This document shows positions 8,385 through 16,190 of a stretch of 35,597 nt of DNA, one piece after another; the first letter of the stretch is position 1; each line of letters begins with the position of its first letter. The notes beneath the pieces were generated by a model. It ran no database searches. It was not told the origin of the DNA and saw only the letters and a program-made list of their open reading frames with translations. Made by a program: the position numbers and the translations under genes. The DNA is from Cupriavidus sp. D384 (GTDB lineage Bacteria; Pseudomonadota; Gammaproteobacteria; Burkholderiales; Burkholderiaceae). Where the stretch lies: the NCBI RefSeq assembly GCF_001652915.1, contig NZ_BBQI01000052.1, forward strand, positions 1 through 35,597, given 5' to 3'.

Positions 8385-8891
8385 TTAGCCAGCCGTGCAG
8401 CCGCCCGGAATGTAAGAAGCGTTCCAGCCGTTGCCTGCGCCCGTAACGGTGCAGGTCCAAGTGCCAGTGGTGCTGCGAGCCCAGACAATCGTCGTAGTTG
8501 CGATGCCGGCGTTTGCCGAATTGCCAAGCGTGGCCTTCAGCGTTTCGGTATCGGACGTCAGGAGCGGCACCACTCGGCCAAGACCGTTTACATCAGCCGT
8601 GCCAGTGATCAGGCTCGAAGGCGTATCGCCAAGCACGCACTCGCCTGCGCCCGGCGCGGTCGGGTCTGCTGCGATCGCCGTACGACCTTCCGTAATGCAC
8701 AGCTCAGCCGACGTACGCAGCGCCGAGACTTCGCCCACAACACGCGAAACCTGCGACTTCGCCACGTAGTTCTGATATTGCGGAATCGCGATAGCAGCCA
8801 GGATACCGATGATCGCGACCACGATCATCAGTTCGATCAGCGTGAAACCCTTCTGGACCCGTTGGTGGATTCCCATCCGTGCTTTTTTCAT
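8385..8891 (-). CDS. pilA: Type IVa major pilin (PilA-like prepilin)
   Basis: A 168-residue prepilin. The class III signal is [22 protein letters not shown]: prepilin peptidase would cut after Gly15 and N-methylate Phe16, and Glu20 is the conserved Glu5 of the mature chain. The hydrophobic alpha-1 helix runs into [26 protein letters not shown]. Four cysteines (in ELCITEG, GECVLG, WTCTVT and GGCTAG) can form two disulfides, the last matching the C-terminal D-loop of type IV pilins. AAAGGGG eight bases before the ATG at 8891 supports this start and a 15-residue leader. An in-frame ATG at 8876 would shorten the leader to ten residues. A sigma-54 promoter lies directly upstream. The product is expected to be the main subunit of twitching/adhesion pili, with the assembly genes elsewhere. 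Confidence 0.93.
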   Translation of the reverse strand: MKKARMGIHQRVQKGFTLIELMIVVAIIGILAAIAIPQYQNYVAKSQVSRVVGEVSALRTSAELCITEGRTAIAADPTAPGAGECVLGDTPSSLITGTADVNGLGRVVPLLTSDTETLKATLGNSANAGIATTTIVWARSTTGTWTCTVTGAGNGWNASYIPGGCTAG

Positions 8892-8945
8892 GGAATTGAC
8901 CCCTTTGAATTAGTTGGAAACAGCAATTGCTGTCGGGTCCTATAG

Positions 8946-8962
8946 AGCAACAGGTGTGCCAG
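8946..8962 (-). promoter_or_regulatory. Sigma-54 (RpoN) promoter of the pilin gene
   Basis: On the minus strand the sequence reads CTGGCAC-ACCTG-TTGCT, matching the -24/-12 consensus YTGGCAC-N5-TTGCW with invariant GG and GC and correct spacing. Transcription would begin near 8935, about 45 bases before the pilin ATG. In other type IVa pilus systems pilA is transcribed by RpoN under PilS/PilR. Upstream on the same side, TGTCA motifs (plus-strand 9003-9007, 9036-9040 and 9088-9092) resemble the TGTC core of PilR sites and could form an enhancer array. Confidence 0.85.
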
Positions 8963-9128
8963 GTCGTATTTCGGCCAAAAACCACTGAAATGTGAGATTT
9001 CTTGTCACCTGTAACCAGATGTATCTGCCAAATCCTGTCACCCCTCTGTGGGAGGGTATGGCTAAAGATGCACAAAGTGACGGTTTTTGTCAGAAAAAGT
9101 GGCGCTTAATTCGCCCTTAAATCTGATG

Positions 9129-9446
9129 TTAGCGCGGTTGAAACACGATCACGGCCATGCCGGCGACGGCGATTGTGACACCTGTCATATCCCAGACGCT
9201 GGGCCGCACGCCGTCCACCAGCCAGAGCCAGGCGATGGCCACTGCTATATAGATACCGCCGTAGGCGGCATAGACCCGGCCCGAGGCGTCGGGGTGCAGG
9301 GTCAGCAGCCAGGCAAACACGGCCAGCGACGCGGCGCCGGGTAGCAGCACCCACGGGCTGGCGTTCTGGCGCAGCCAGAGGTAGGGCAGGTAGCAGCCGA
9401 GGATTTCGGCCAGCGCGGTCAGGACGTAGAGAGCTACGGTTTTCAT
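9129..9446 (-). CDS. YnfA/UPF0060-family small membrane protein
   Basis: A 105-residue, four-helix inner-membrane protein of the YnfA (UPF0060) family, distantly like small multidrug-resistance transporters. Helices are visible as [59 protein letters not shown] and [18 protein letters not shown]. The motif [12 protein letters not shown] and the acidic residue in ALAEILGCY are typical. The start at 9446 (MKTVALYV) matches the usual family length. Reading further upstream in frame would translate the REP repeat. Its transport role is not firmly known. It lies upstream of the pilin gene on the same strand, but the pilin has its own promoter. Confidence 0.9.
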   Translation of the reverse strand: MKTVALYVLTALAEILGCYLPYLWLRQNASPWVLLPGAASLAVFAWLLTLHPDASGRVYAAYGGIYIAVAIAWLWLVDGVRPSVWDMTGVTIAVAGMAVIVFQPR

Positions 9447-9483
9447 GCGTTTGTTGTTGTCTTTGTTGATGCTGTTGATTGAC

Positions 9484-9611
9484 GGCTTGCCCTCTCCCCC
9501 AGCCCCTCTCCCGCAAAGCGGGAGAGGGGAGACAACCGCGGGCACATCAAACGCTCCTGGTTTGCTCCCCTCTCCCACTTGTGGGAGAGGGGCGGGGGAG
9601 AGGGCAAGCCG
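9484..9611. repeat. Inverted pair of REP/BIME-like repeats
   Basis: Two copies of the window's GC-rich palindromic repeat face each other. The first (about 9485-9530) has arms CCCCTCTCCCGC (9503-9514) and GCGGGAGAGGGG (9518-9529), preceded by GCTTGCCCTCTCCCCC. The second (about 9564-9609) has arms around CTCCCACTTGTGGGAG, followed by CGGGGGAGAGGGCAAGC. The outer flanks (GGCTTGCCCTCTCCCC and GGGGAGAGGGCAAGCC) are also inverted copies, giving a composite unit like a BIME. It fills the space between the YnfA-family gene and the LysR gene. Confidence 0.85.
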
Positions 9612-9647
9612 TTGCCATGCCGCCGACGCCTGCCATGCCAGCCACCA

Positions 9648-10589
9648 CTACACCACCGCCGCCTTCAGCGCGGCCACCAGCGGCATCACCAGTTCGTTCT
9701 CTTCCGTTTCGCGCCGCCACATCACGCCCACGGGCGGCAAGTCCCAGCTCAGCGAGAACGGCAGCGCCGCCGCGTCGCCCAGTTCGATCAGTTCGGCGGC
9801 CACGGCGCGTGGGACGATGGTGATGGCGTCGGGCTGGCTGCGCAGCAGCGTGGCCATCGGCTTGATCGAATAGGTTTCGACGATGGGCAGTGGCGGCGCC
9901 ACGCCGGCCACCGCGAACATCGTATTGATGGTGCGCCGTACCGGCGTATGCGGCGGCGGCAGGATCCAGTCGAGTTCGGCCAGCCGCTTCCAATCGAGTT
10001 CGCCGCGCGACAGGCGCGCCCTGGCTCGCGAAGGTACCACGAGCACGGGCTCTTCCCGATACAGCGGCTCCTGCACGATGTCTTCCCCCGCCAGATAGAA
10101 CGAGCGCGCAATCGCGCAGTCCAGTTCGTGCTGGCGCAGCGCGCCGACCAGTTCGTCGGTGGTGCCTTCGCGCACCACCACCGAGATGCGCGGTTGCTGG
10201 TTGAGCCCATAGGCCAGCGCGGCGTCCAGCACTGCGCGGGCCGTGTAGGGAATCACGCCCAGCCGCAGCCGGCCCCGCCGGCCGGCCTCGATCACCGCCA
10301 GTTGCCGGCCCAGCGCCTCGGCGTCGGCCATCGTCATGCGCGCATGACTCAGTACGGCGGCTCCGGTGGCCGTGGGCTCCAGCCCGTTGCGGGTGCGGGT
10401 GAACAGCGACGTCATGAAGATGTCCTCGATCTCGCGCAGCGCCTTGGTCACGGCCGGCTGGGACAGGTTCATCTCCGCCGCCACGCGGGATACGGAACGC
10501 TGGCGCTCCAGCGCCAGCAGCAGCGGCAAATGGCGCAGGCGCAGGCGCGACACGATCTGGTGCAGCAGTTTGTCGGTGGCAATCGGCAT
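9648..10589 (-). CDS. LysR-type transcriptional regulator
   Basis: A 313-residue regulator. LRLRHLPLLLALERQRSVSR then VAAEMNLSQPAVTKALREIE (about residues 16-55) is the winged helix-turn-helix, of the subtype with an LRLRHL lead (GbpR/PcaQ-like). FTRTRNGLEPTATG follows, then the effector domain. The start at 10589 (MPIATDKLLHQI) gives a standard length, although no clear Shine-Dalgarno precedes it; an upstream TTG at 10655 would add an unlikely hydrophobic extension. It is divergent from the gamma-glutamyltransferase-family gene, so it probably controls that enzyme, the Bug receptor and the GAF gene. The effector is unknown. Confidence 0.9.
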   Translation of the reverse strand: MPIATDKLLHQIVSRLRLRHLPLLLALERQRSVSRVAAEMNLSQPAVTKALREIEDIFMTSLFTRTRNGLEPTATGAAVLSHARMTMADAEALGRQLAVIEAGRRGRLRLGVIPYTARAVLDAALAYGLNQQPRISVVVREGTTDELVGALRQHELDCAIARSFYLAGEDIVQEPLYREEPVLVVPSRARARLSRGELDWKRLAELDWILPPPHTPVRRTINTMFAVAGVAPPLPIVETYSIKPMATLLRSQPDAITIVPRAVAAELIELGDAAALPFSLSWDLPPVGVMWRRETEENELVMPLVAALKAAVV

Positions 10590-10672
10590 GGAACGGAGGC
10601 GAAAAGGGGCGAGAACGACGAGTGGGGCGAGCGGTATAACCGAATGGTAATACAACGATAAGTATTTCGATG

Positions 10673-10699
10673 TTGGCAGTTATTCCAGCTGCCTATACT
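10673..10699 (+). promoter_or_regulatory. Possible sigma-70 promoter for the gamma-glutamyltransferase-family operon
   Basis: TTGGCA (10673-10678) and TATACT (10694-10699) lie upstream of the ATG at 10741. The spacing of 15 bases is shorter than ideal, as is common for promoters that need an activator, here presumably the divergent LysR protein. The region is less GC-rich than its surroundings, and ATAAG ... GTTAT half-sites overlap the -35 area. No functional claim beyond plausibility. Confidence 0.35.
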
Positions 10700-10740
10700 C
10701 GAATCACACATCAAATGCATCAAACAGGAGTCATTTACCC

Positions 10741-12570
10741 ATGTTCACGACACGCCCCGAGATCGTCGGCACGTTCGGCGTCGCCGCATCCACCCACTGG
10801 CTTGCCACGCAGACGGCCATGGGCGTGCTGGAGCGCGGGGGCAATGCCTTCGATGCCGCCGTGGCGGCGGGTTTCGTGCTGCAGGTGGTGGAACCGCACC
10901 TGAACGGCCCCGGCGGCGAGGTGCCGATCCTGTTCTGGAGCGAGAAGGACCGCGCGGTGCGCTCGGTCTGTGGCCAGGGCCCGGCGCCGGCACTGGCCGA
11001 TCCCGAAGCGTTGCGCAAGCAGGGCATGGAACTGATGCCCGGCATCGGCCTGATGCCCGCCACGGTGCCTGGCGCGTTTGGCGCATGGCTGACCATGCTG
11101 CGCGACCAGGGCACATGGTCGCTGGCCGATGTGCTGGCGCCCGCCATTGGCTACGCGCGCAATGGCTTCCCGCTGGTGCCGCGCATCTCGCAGGCCATCC
11201 TGGCCGTGCAGCAGCTGTTCCGCGACGAATGGCACAGCTCGGCCGATACCTGGCTGCCCGATGGCAAGGTGCCGCGCCCCGGCGCGCTGCACACGCTGCC
11301 GGTGCTGGCCGACACCTATACGCGCATCGTCGAGACGGCCGTGAGCCAGAGCGACAGCCGCGAGGGCCAGATCGATGCGGCGATGCACTGCTGGTATCGC
11401 GGCTTCGTGGCCGAGGCCATCGACGAGTACTGCCGCACCACCCCCGTGCGCGACACCACGGGCGAAAAGCATACCGGCCTGCTGCGCTACGACGACCTGG
11501 CCGGCTGGAAGCCCACCGTGGAAGCGCCGGTCTCGCTCGACTTCGGCCGTTACTCGGTAGCCAAGTGCGATATCTGGAGCCAGGGCCCGATGTTCCTGCA
11601 GCAGCTTGGCATGCTGCGCCACGCCCATCTGGATGCCCACGCGCCGACGTCGCCCGAATTCGTCCACACGATTGCCGAGGCCGCCAAGCTGGCGATGGCC
11701 GACCGCACCGCCTGGTACGGCGATCCCCTGTTCGAGGACAGCCAGCTCTGCGCGCTGCTGAACCCGCACTACCTGGCCGCGCGTGCCGCGCTGATCGGTG
11801 ACCGTGCATCGCTGACGATGCAGCCGGGCGCGCTCAAGGGCCGCGCGCCGCGCATGCCGGACCTGGCCGTGGCAGACCGCACGCTGGCCGCAGCCGATAC
11901 GCGCTTCGGCATCGGCGAGCCCACGTTCGCGGCGCTGCCGCCGGTCAGCGAGTGGGCCGAGCGCGAAGTGTTTGTCGGCGACACCTGCCATATCGACGTG
12001 ATCGACCGCCATGGCAACATGGTGGCGGCCACGCCGTCGGGCGGCTGGCTGTCGTCGAGCCCCACCATCCCGGCGCTGGGCTTTGCACTGAACACGCGCC
12101 TGCAGATGACCTGGCTGGAGCCGGGCCTGCCCAATACGCTGGCACCGGGCAAGCGCCCATGCACCACGTTGTCGCCTTCGCTGTGCATGCGCGATGGCGA
12201 GCCGTACATGGTGTTCGGCACGCCCGGCGGCGACCAGCAGGACCAATGGTCGCTGGCGTTCTTCATGCGCCACGCCGTGCACGGCATGAACCTGCAGGAA
12301 GCGATCGACGCGCCGGCCTGGCATATCGACCATTTCCCGCAATCGTTCTGGCCGCGCCAGACCACGCTGAACCGCATTACCGTCGAGTCGCGCTTCCCGG
12401 CTGCCACCATCGAAGCGCTGCGCGCACGCGGGCACGAAGTTCGCGTGGGAGACGACTGGTCCGAAGGCCGCATGTCTGCCTGTACGCGCGAACGCGACGC
12501 CAGGGGTCGCCTGGTGCTGCGCGCGGGCGCCAATGCGCGCGGCATGCAGGGTTACGCCGTGGGCCGCTGA
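10741..12570 (+). CDS. Gamma-glutamyltransferase-family (Ntn-hydrolase) enzyme without signal peptide
   Basis: A 609-residue member of the gamma-glutamyltransferase (GGT) family, made as a proenzyme that cleaves itself before a nucleophilic Thr. The large-subunit start shows STHWLATQTAMGVLERGGNA then FDAAVAAGFVLQVVEPHLNG, the usual opening. The processing site is GDTCHIDVIDRHGNM with Thr415 as nucleophile, giving a small subunit of about 195 residues. PCTTLSPSLCMRDGEPYMVF and GTPGGDQQDQWS correspond to the substrate-site loop of GGTs. Unlike classical periplasmic GGTs there is no signal peptide, so it should act in the cytosol. Family members of this kind include amidohydrolases and acylases such as oxamate amidohydrolase, so glutathione need not be the substrate. 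It has AGGAG upstream of the ATG and is followed by a Bug receptor and a GAF-domain gene. Confidence 0.9.
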   Translation: MFTTRPEIVGTFGVAASTHWLATQTAMGVLERGGNAFDAAVAAGFVLQVVEPHLNGPGGEVPILFWSEKDRAVRSVCGQGPAPALADPEALRKQGMELMPGIGLMPATVPGAFGAWLTMLRDQGTWSLADVLAPAIGYARNGFPLVPRISQAILAVQQLFRDEWHSSADTWLPDGKVPRPGALHTLPVLADTYTRIVETAVSQSDSREGQIDAAMHCWYRGFVAEAIDEYCRTTPVRDTTGEKHTGLLRYDDLAGWKPTVEAPVSLDFGRYSVAKCDIWSQGPMFLQQLGMLRHAHLDAHAPTSPEFVHTIAEAAKLAMADRTAWYGDPLFEDSQLCALLNPHYLAARAALIGDRASLTMQPGALKGRAPRMPDLAVADRTLAAADTRFGIGEPTFAALPPVSEWAEREVFVGDTCHIDVIDRHGNMVAATPSGGWLSSSPTIPALGFALNTRLQMTWLEPGLPNTLAPGKRPCTTLSPSLCMRDGEPYMVFGTPGGDQQDQWSLAFFMRHAVHGMNLQEAIDAPAWHIDHFPQSFWPRQTTLNRITVESRFPAATIEALRARGHEVRVGDDWSEGRMSACTRERDARGRLVLRAGANARGMQGYAVGR

Positions 12571-12615
12571 ACCGAATCACATCAGATAGTCCGAAGACAG
12601 AAGGGGAGTTGCATC

Positions 12616-13593
12616 ATGAGGTCCGTATTGAAAAGCCTGCTGTGCGGTGCCGCCGCACTGGCACTGTCGTTCACCGGCCAGGCCGGCGCAGCCGACGCCT
12701 ATCCCACCAAGCCGGTCACGCTGATCGTGCCCTGGGCCGCCGGTGGCTCCACCGACATCCTGGCGCGCGTGCTGTCCGAGCACCTGACCAAGTCCTTGGG
12801 CCAGCCGGTGATCGTGGACAACAAGCCCGGTGCGTCCGGCAATATCGGTTCGGCGATGGTGGCGCGTGCCCAGCCTGACGGCTACACGCTGCTGATCGGC
12901 TCGATGAGCACGCACGCGATGAACCCGGCGCTGATGGCGAACATGCCGTTCAAGGGCGTGGAAGACTTCACCCCGCTGGGCCTGCTGGCCTACGTGACCA
13001 ACACGATGGTGGTGAATCCGTCGGTGCCGGCCAACAACGTCAAGGAACTGATTGCCTACGCCCGCGCCAATCCGGGCAAGCTGGCCTACGCCAGTGCCGG
13101 CCCTGGCTCGACCAACCACCTGAGCGCCGTGCTGTTCGAGAAGATGGCGGGCGTGCAGATGCTGCACGTGCCGTACAAGGGCGGTGCGCCGGCCGTGGTT
13201 GACACGGTGGCGGGCCAGACCCAGCTGCTGTTCTCGGCCGGCACGCAGACGCTGACGCACGTGAAGGCCGGCAAGCTGAAGCTGCTGGCCGTGACCGAGG
13301 CCAAGCGCTCGCCGCTGCTGCCCAACGTGCCCACCGTGGGCGAGACCATCCCCGGTTATGAACTGTCGGTGTGGTACGGCGCGTTTGGCCCGAAGAACAT
13401 GCCGCCCGCGCTGGTGGCAAAGCTGAATACCGAAATCAACCGCGTGATGTCGCTGCCCGAGGTCAAGGCCAAGATGGACGCGATCGGCGTGGAAACGGCC
13501 ACGTCGACGCCGCAGGAATTCGGCAAGATCCTGCGCCGCGATGCCGACCGCTACGGCAAGCTGATCAAGGAACTCGGCATCCACGGGGAATGA
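12616..13593 (+). CDS. Bug/TctC-family periplasmic substrate-binding protein
   Basis: A 325-residue TTT receptor-type protein. A Sec signal peptide (MRSVLKSLLCGAAALALSF) ends near GQAGAADA. Family motifs are YPTKPVTLIVPWAAGGSTD, LGQPVIVDNKPGASGNIGS, QPDGYTLLIG, LHVPYKGGAPAVVDTVAGQT and LPNVPTVGETIPGYE. AAGGGGAG precedes the ATG. It sits directly after the GGT-family gene and overlaps the GAF gene by four bases (ATGA), so the three are probably cotranscribed. It likely captures the amide- or gamma-glutamyl-type compound, or its product, handled by the upstream enzyme. No membrane permease genes accompany it. Confidence 0.93.
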   Translation: MRSVLKSLLCGAAALALSFTGQAGAADAYPTKPVTLIVPWAAGGSTDILARVLSEHLTKSLGQPVIVDNKPGASGNIGSAMVARAQPDGYTLLIGSMSTHAMNPALMANMPFKGVEDFTPLGLLAYVTNTMVVNPSVPANNVKELIAYARANPGKLAYASAGPGSTNHLSAVLFEKMAGVQMLHVPYKGGAPAVVDTVAGQTQLLFSAGTQTLTHVKAGKLKLLAVTEAKRSPLLPNVPTVGETIPGYELSVWYGAFGPKNMPPALVAKLNTEINRVMSLPEVKAKMDAIGVETATSTPQEFGKILRRDADRYGKLIKELGIHGE

Positions 13594-14105
13594 CGATGGC
13601 AAGCGTCGATACGCTGGGCCACTGGCAAACGCACCTGCATCCGCTGTTCGACCGCCTGCGCGCGGCCGCCACGCCGCAGGCCGTCATGGACGCCATCGGG
13701 GCGGCCACGCTCGATATCGTCGGGCCGGGTTTGCTGACGATCAACGCGTGGCATGTGGAAAGCCGCGAGATCCGCCGGCTGTGGTCGTCGGACCCTGCGG
13801 CCTATCCGCCCGGCGGCAAGAAGGTGAAGGGCGATACGCCCTGGACGCGCCAGCTGCTGGAGCGCGGCGAGGTCTTCGTGGGCGAGGGCGACGCGGCGCT
13901 GGCCGCCGTGTTCGACGACATCGGCACGATCCGCGCGCTGGGCCTGAACGGCGTGGTCAACGTGCCGCTGTGCCATGGCGGCCGGGTGATCGGCACGTTC
14001 AACTACCTGGCGGGCGTGGAAAGCTGGACTGCCGAAGATATCGCGGCGCTGCGGCTGCTGGGGCAGTTTGCGGTGGTGGCGGTGAAGGACGCCATCAACG
14101 GCTGA
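13590..14105 (+). CDS. GAF-domain protein
   Basis: A 171-residue protein consisting of a single GAF domain, the small-molecule-binding fold often found in sensors. Visible features are an amphipathic N-terminal helix (HPLFDRLRAAATPQAVMDAI), the central strands with GPGLLTINAWHVESREIRRL, GKKVKGDTPWTRQLLERGEV, and LNGVVNVPLCHGGRVIGTFN before the closing helix DIAALRLLGQFAVVAVKDAI. No output domain is attached. The ATG at 13590 overlaps the stop of the Bug gene as ATGA, indicating translational coupling; an ATG two codons later is also possible. It could sense the compound imported by the Bug protein, or be a small GAF enzyme such as a free-Met-sulfoxide-reductase relative, but no such catalytic cysteines are evident. 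Confidence 0.88.
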   Translation: MTMASVDTLGHWQTHLHPLFDRLRAAATPQAVMDAIGAATLDIVGPGLLTINAWHVESREIRRLWSSDPAAYPPGGKKVKGDTPWTRQLLERGEVFVGEGDAALAAVFDDIGTIRALGLNGVVNVPLCHGGRVIGTFNYLAGVESWTAEDIAALRLLGQFAVVAVKDAING

Positions 14106-14111
14106 TGGTTA

Positions 14112-14232
14112 CCACCCCTCTCCCGCCTGCGGGAGAGGGGTGTCGCGGCTCTGCTTGCCGACATGTCGCAATGGGACCTGCCCGCCGTCTCCCCGCCTCT
14201 GCCACAAGTGTGAGAAGGGAGACAACCGCGAG
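14112..14232. repeat. REP/BIME-like repeat plus degenerate second copy
   Basis: Positions 14113-14141 hold a clean palindrome (ACCCCTCTCCCGC, CT, GCGGGAGAGGGGT) just after the GAF stop. A decayed copy lies at about 14187-14232, with a CCTCTGCCACAAGTGTGAGAAG core and a GGGAGACAACCGCG tail; this tail is identical to the one after the first repeat at 9527-9540. The repeat lies between the convergent GAF and PNPOx-fold genes and may serve as a weak terminator for both. Confidence 0.78.
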
Positions 14233-14236
14233 AGAT

Positions 14237-14392
14237 CTACTCCGTCGTACTCGCACTCCAGAACGCTTGGCTCACCACGCTGGTGCCGCCCAGGCGGGTC
14301 ACGATCTGGTCCAGCACATCCCCATCGACCGACGTGGCCGCCTCAGGGCCAGGTTCCGGATGGGGACATCTGCACGCGCCGGGAGCGGAATT
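14237..14392 (-). pseudogene. In-frame remnant after the PNPOx-fold gene stop codon
   Basis: Directly beyond the TGA that ends the PNPOx-fold gene, the same minus-strand frame stays open for 51 codons to a TAG at 14237-14239. The distal half reads like protein (VDGDVLDQIVTRLGGTSVVS then QAFWSASTTE). This could be the leftover C-terminus of a longer ancestral gene, the end of another gene joined by deletion, or chance in high-GC DNA. I do not recognise the family. Confidence 0.25.
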
Positions 14393-15382
14393 TCAGCGCC
14401 AGCTTCCGGTAGCCAGCGCCTGCGGCGACGCCCCATCGGGGTCGATATCCCAGCGTAGCGGCAAGGCCCGGTCGCGCCGCACGATCTGCCCGGGCATGAA
14501 GCGCCACAGCCGTTGCGCGCCCTCGAAGCCGGCAATTTCTGGCGAATCGACGATGACCTCGGTACGGCCGGTCAGCTGCAGCAGGTCGCCGGTGACATAG
14601 CTGACGAACACCAGGCCAGCCACCGGGTTCACCATCATGTTGCCGAGCGTGTTGAAGAACGTGTTGCCCTGGAAGTCGGGAATCGTCAGCGTGCCGTCGT
14701 CATCAACGCGCACGAAGCCGGGCTTGCCGCCGCGATGCGAGACATCCACCTGGCGCTGCCCGCCGGGCAGATCCACGTAGGTAGCCACGAAGAACGAATC
14801 GGCGTGGCGGATCAGCGTGCGCGCACGGGCGTCCAGCGCGTCCAGCACCACGGGCGGCTCGGCGGCCGGGGTGGCCGGGTCGCGCGTCATCACGGGGGCG
14901 CGCTTCTGGATGTACTGCGGGCAATTGCCGAAGCTCTGGCCCACAGCCACCTGGAAGCCGCTGGCGCCCGTGGCGGTATCGCGATGGATCGTGCCGTTCA
15001 TGCGGTTGCGGCGCCGGGTATGCGGCTGGATGCCGAGCAGGCCGATGGCATTGCCGTCCTCCATGCCCGCATCGGCCGGATCGGCGGCGTCGCGCACCAG
15101 CGCGACGTCGAGCTGGCGCGGGTCGGGCGAATGCAGGAAGCCCGGCAGGCCGCCACGCACCGTGGCCCACGGGCGCCCGTCCGGTGCCACCGCGCCAATC
15201 ACGATCGACGGCAGCATGGCAAAGAAATCGCGATGCTGGTCCGGCATATGGTCGCGCACCACGCGCGAGCCCACTTCGGCCAGGCGTTCGTCGGCGCCGA
15301 TGCTGGCCTGCAGCAGGCGCTCGCCGGTGTGCCAGGGCGTGCCGGGCAGGATTTCCACGTGGGGAACCGGGTGCGGGGTCAT
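14393..15382 (-). CDS. Pyridoxamine 5'-phosphate oxidase-fold (split-barrel flavin-binding) protein
   Basis: A 329-residue PNPOx-like split-barrel protein, expected to bind FMN or a related cofactor. Landmarks are FFAMLPSIVIGAVAPDGRPW and ATVRGGLPGFLHSPDPRQL in the first half, GNAIGLLGIQPHTRRRNRMN in the middle, and a second barrel segment with LIRHADSFFVATYVDLPG, VDVSHRGGKPGFVRVDDDGT, FFNTLGNMMVNPVAGLVFV and GDLLQLTGRTEVI. It has the length and order of the proteins annotated as pyridoxamine 5'-phosphate oxidase family and often found next to a GST gene, as here. True PNP oxidase activity is unlikely because such proteins form a separate branch. A GST gene ends 70 bases upstream on the same strand, suggesting joint transcription and a detoxification or redox role. 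Confidence 0.85.
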   Translation of the reverse strand: MTPHPVPHVEILPGTPWHTGERLLQASIGADERLAEVGSRVVRDHMPDQHRDFFAMLPSIVIGAVAPDGRPWATVRGGLPGFLHSPDPRQLDVALVRDAADPADAGMEDGNAIGLLGIQPHTRRRNRMNGTIHRDTATGASGFQVAVGQSFGNCPQYIQKRAPVMTRDPATPAAEPPVVLDALDARARTLIRHADSFFVATYVDLPGGQRQVDVSHRGGKPGFVRVDDDGTLTIPDFQGNTFFNTLGNMMVNPVAGLVFVSYVTGDLLQLTGRTEVIVDSPEIAGFEGAQRLWRFMPGQIVRRDRALPLRWDIDPDGASPQALATGSWR

Positions 15383-15452
15383 GGCGGACTCCTGAGATCG
15401 AGCAGTGTTCGGAAGGGCCGGAAAGGGCGGGCGATGGCCGGTGAGCCGGGGC

Positions 15453-16064
15453 TCAGGCTGCCAGGCCGACCGCCGTGGTCTGGAACGGGGCGAAACCGGG
15501 CAGCGCCTCGACGCGCGCCAGCCACTGGCGCACGTTGGCGTATGCCTTCAGGTCGACAAAACCTTCGGGCGCACGCGCCGTGTAGCTGTACAGCGCCACA
15601 TCGGCAATGGTCGGATGGTCGGCGGCAATCCAGGCGCGGCCAGCCAGCGCGTCGTCCAGGCGCTGCAACACCACGTGGGCGCGTTCGATGGCTTCCTTGC
15701 TGTCGTACGGCGCCTTGAACACGGTGATGATGCGGGCGCGGGCCGGGCCGAACGCAATGTCGCCCGCTGCCACCGACAGCCAGCGCTGCACGGCGGCGGC
15801 CTCGGCCGGGGCGTCGGGCAGCCAGTCGGTACGGCCCAGCTTCTTGCTCAGATAGACCAGGATCGCGTTCGAATCGCTGATCACCGTGTCGCCGTCGACC
15901 AGTACCGGCACCTGACCGAACGGATTCAGGGCCAGGAATTCGGGCGTCTTGTGGGCGCGGCCCAGCAGGTCAACGTCGATCCACTCGGCCGGCTGGCCCA
16001 GCAACGACAGGAAAAGCCAGGCGCGGTGCGAATGTCCGGAAAGCGGGTGGCCGTACAGTTTCAT
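15453..16064 (-). CDS. Glutathione S-transferase family protein
   Basis: A 203-residue cytosolic GST. The N-terminal thioredoxin-like domain begins [20 protein letters not shown], where Ser9 or a nearby residue would activate glutathione. It continues with [20 protein letters not shown] and the glutathione-binding turn [15 protein letters not shown]. The C-terminal all-helical domain contains [20 protein letters not shown], the N-capping/hydrophobic-staple motif of GSTs. It probably conjugates or reduces electrophiles with glutathione. It is followed by the PNPOx-fold gene on the same strand and preceded by a 126-base gap before the LysR gene, in which no convincing promoter was recognised. 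Confidence 0.92.
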   Translation of the reverse strand: MKLYGHPLSGHSHRAWLFLSLLGQPAEWIDVDLLGRAHKTPEFLALNPFGQVPVLVDGDTVISDSNAILVYLSKKLGRTDWLPDAPAEAAAVQRWLSVAAGDIAFGPARARIITVFKAPYDSKEAIERAHVVLQRLDDALAGRAWIAADHPTIADVALYSYTARAPEGFVDLKAYANVRQWLARVEALPGFAPFQTTAVGLAA

Positions 16065-16190
16065 GATGGGTGTCCTTGGTCGATTATTGCGATACGGGAC
16101 GCAAACGCTGCGTACGGATCGACTATAGACACCCGGCTGGCCGGGAAAAATGGGGATGGCGCGAAGGGACTCTTGCGAAATTCAGAAGAA

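Noticed and set aside
10735..12435. 566-codon minus-strand ORF opposite the GGT-family gene
   Set aside because: It is antisense to a gene with clear Ntn-hydrolase motifs, its product is His/Arg/Gln-rich without domain features, and long antisense ORFs are expected in such GC-rich DNA.
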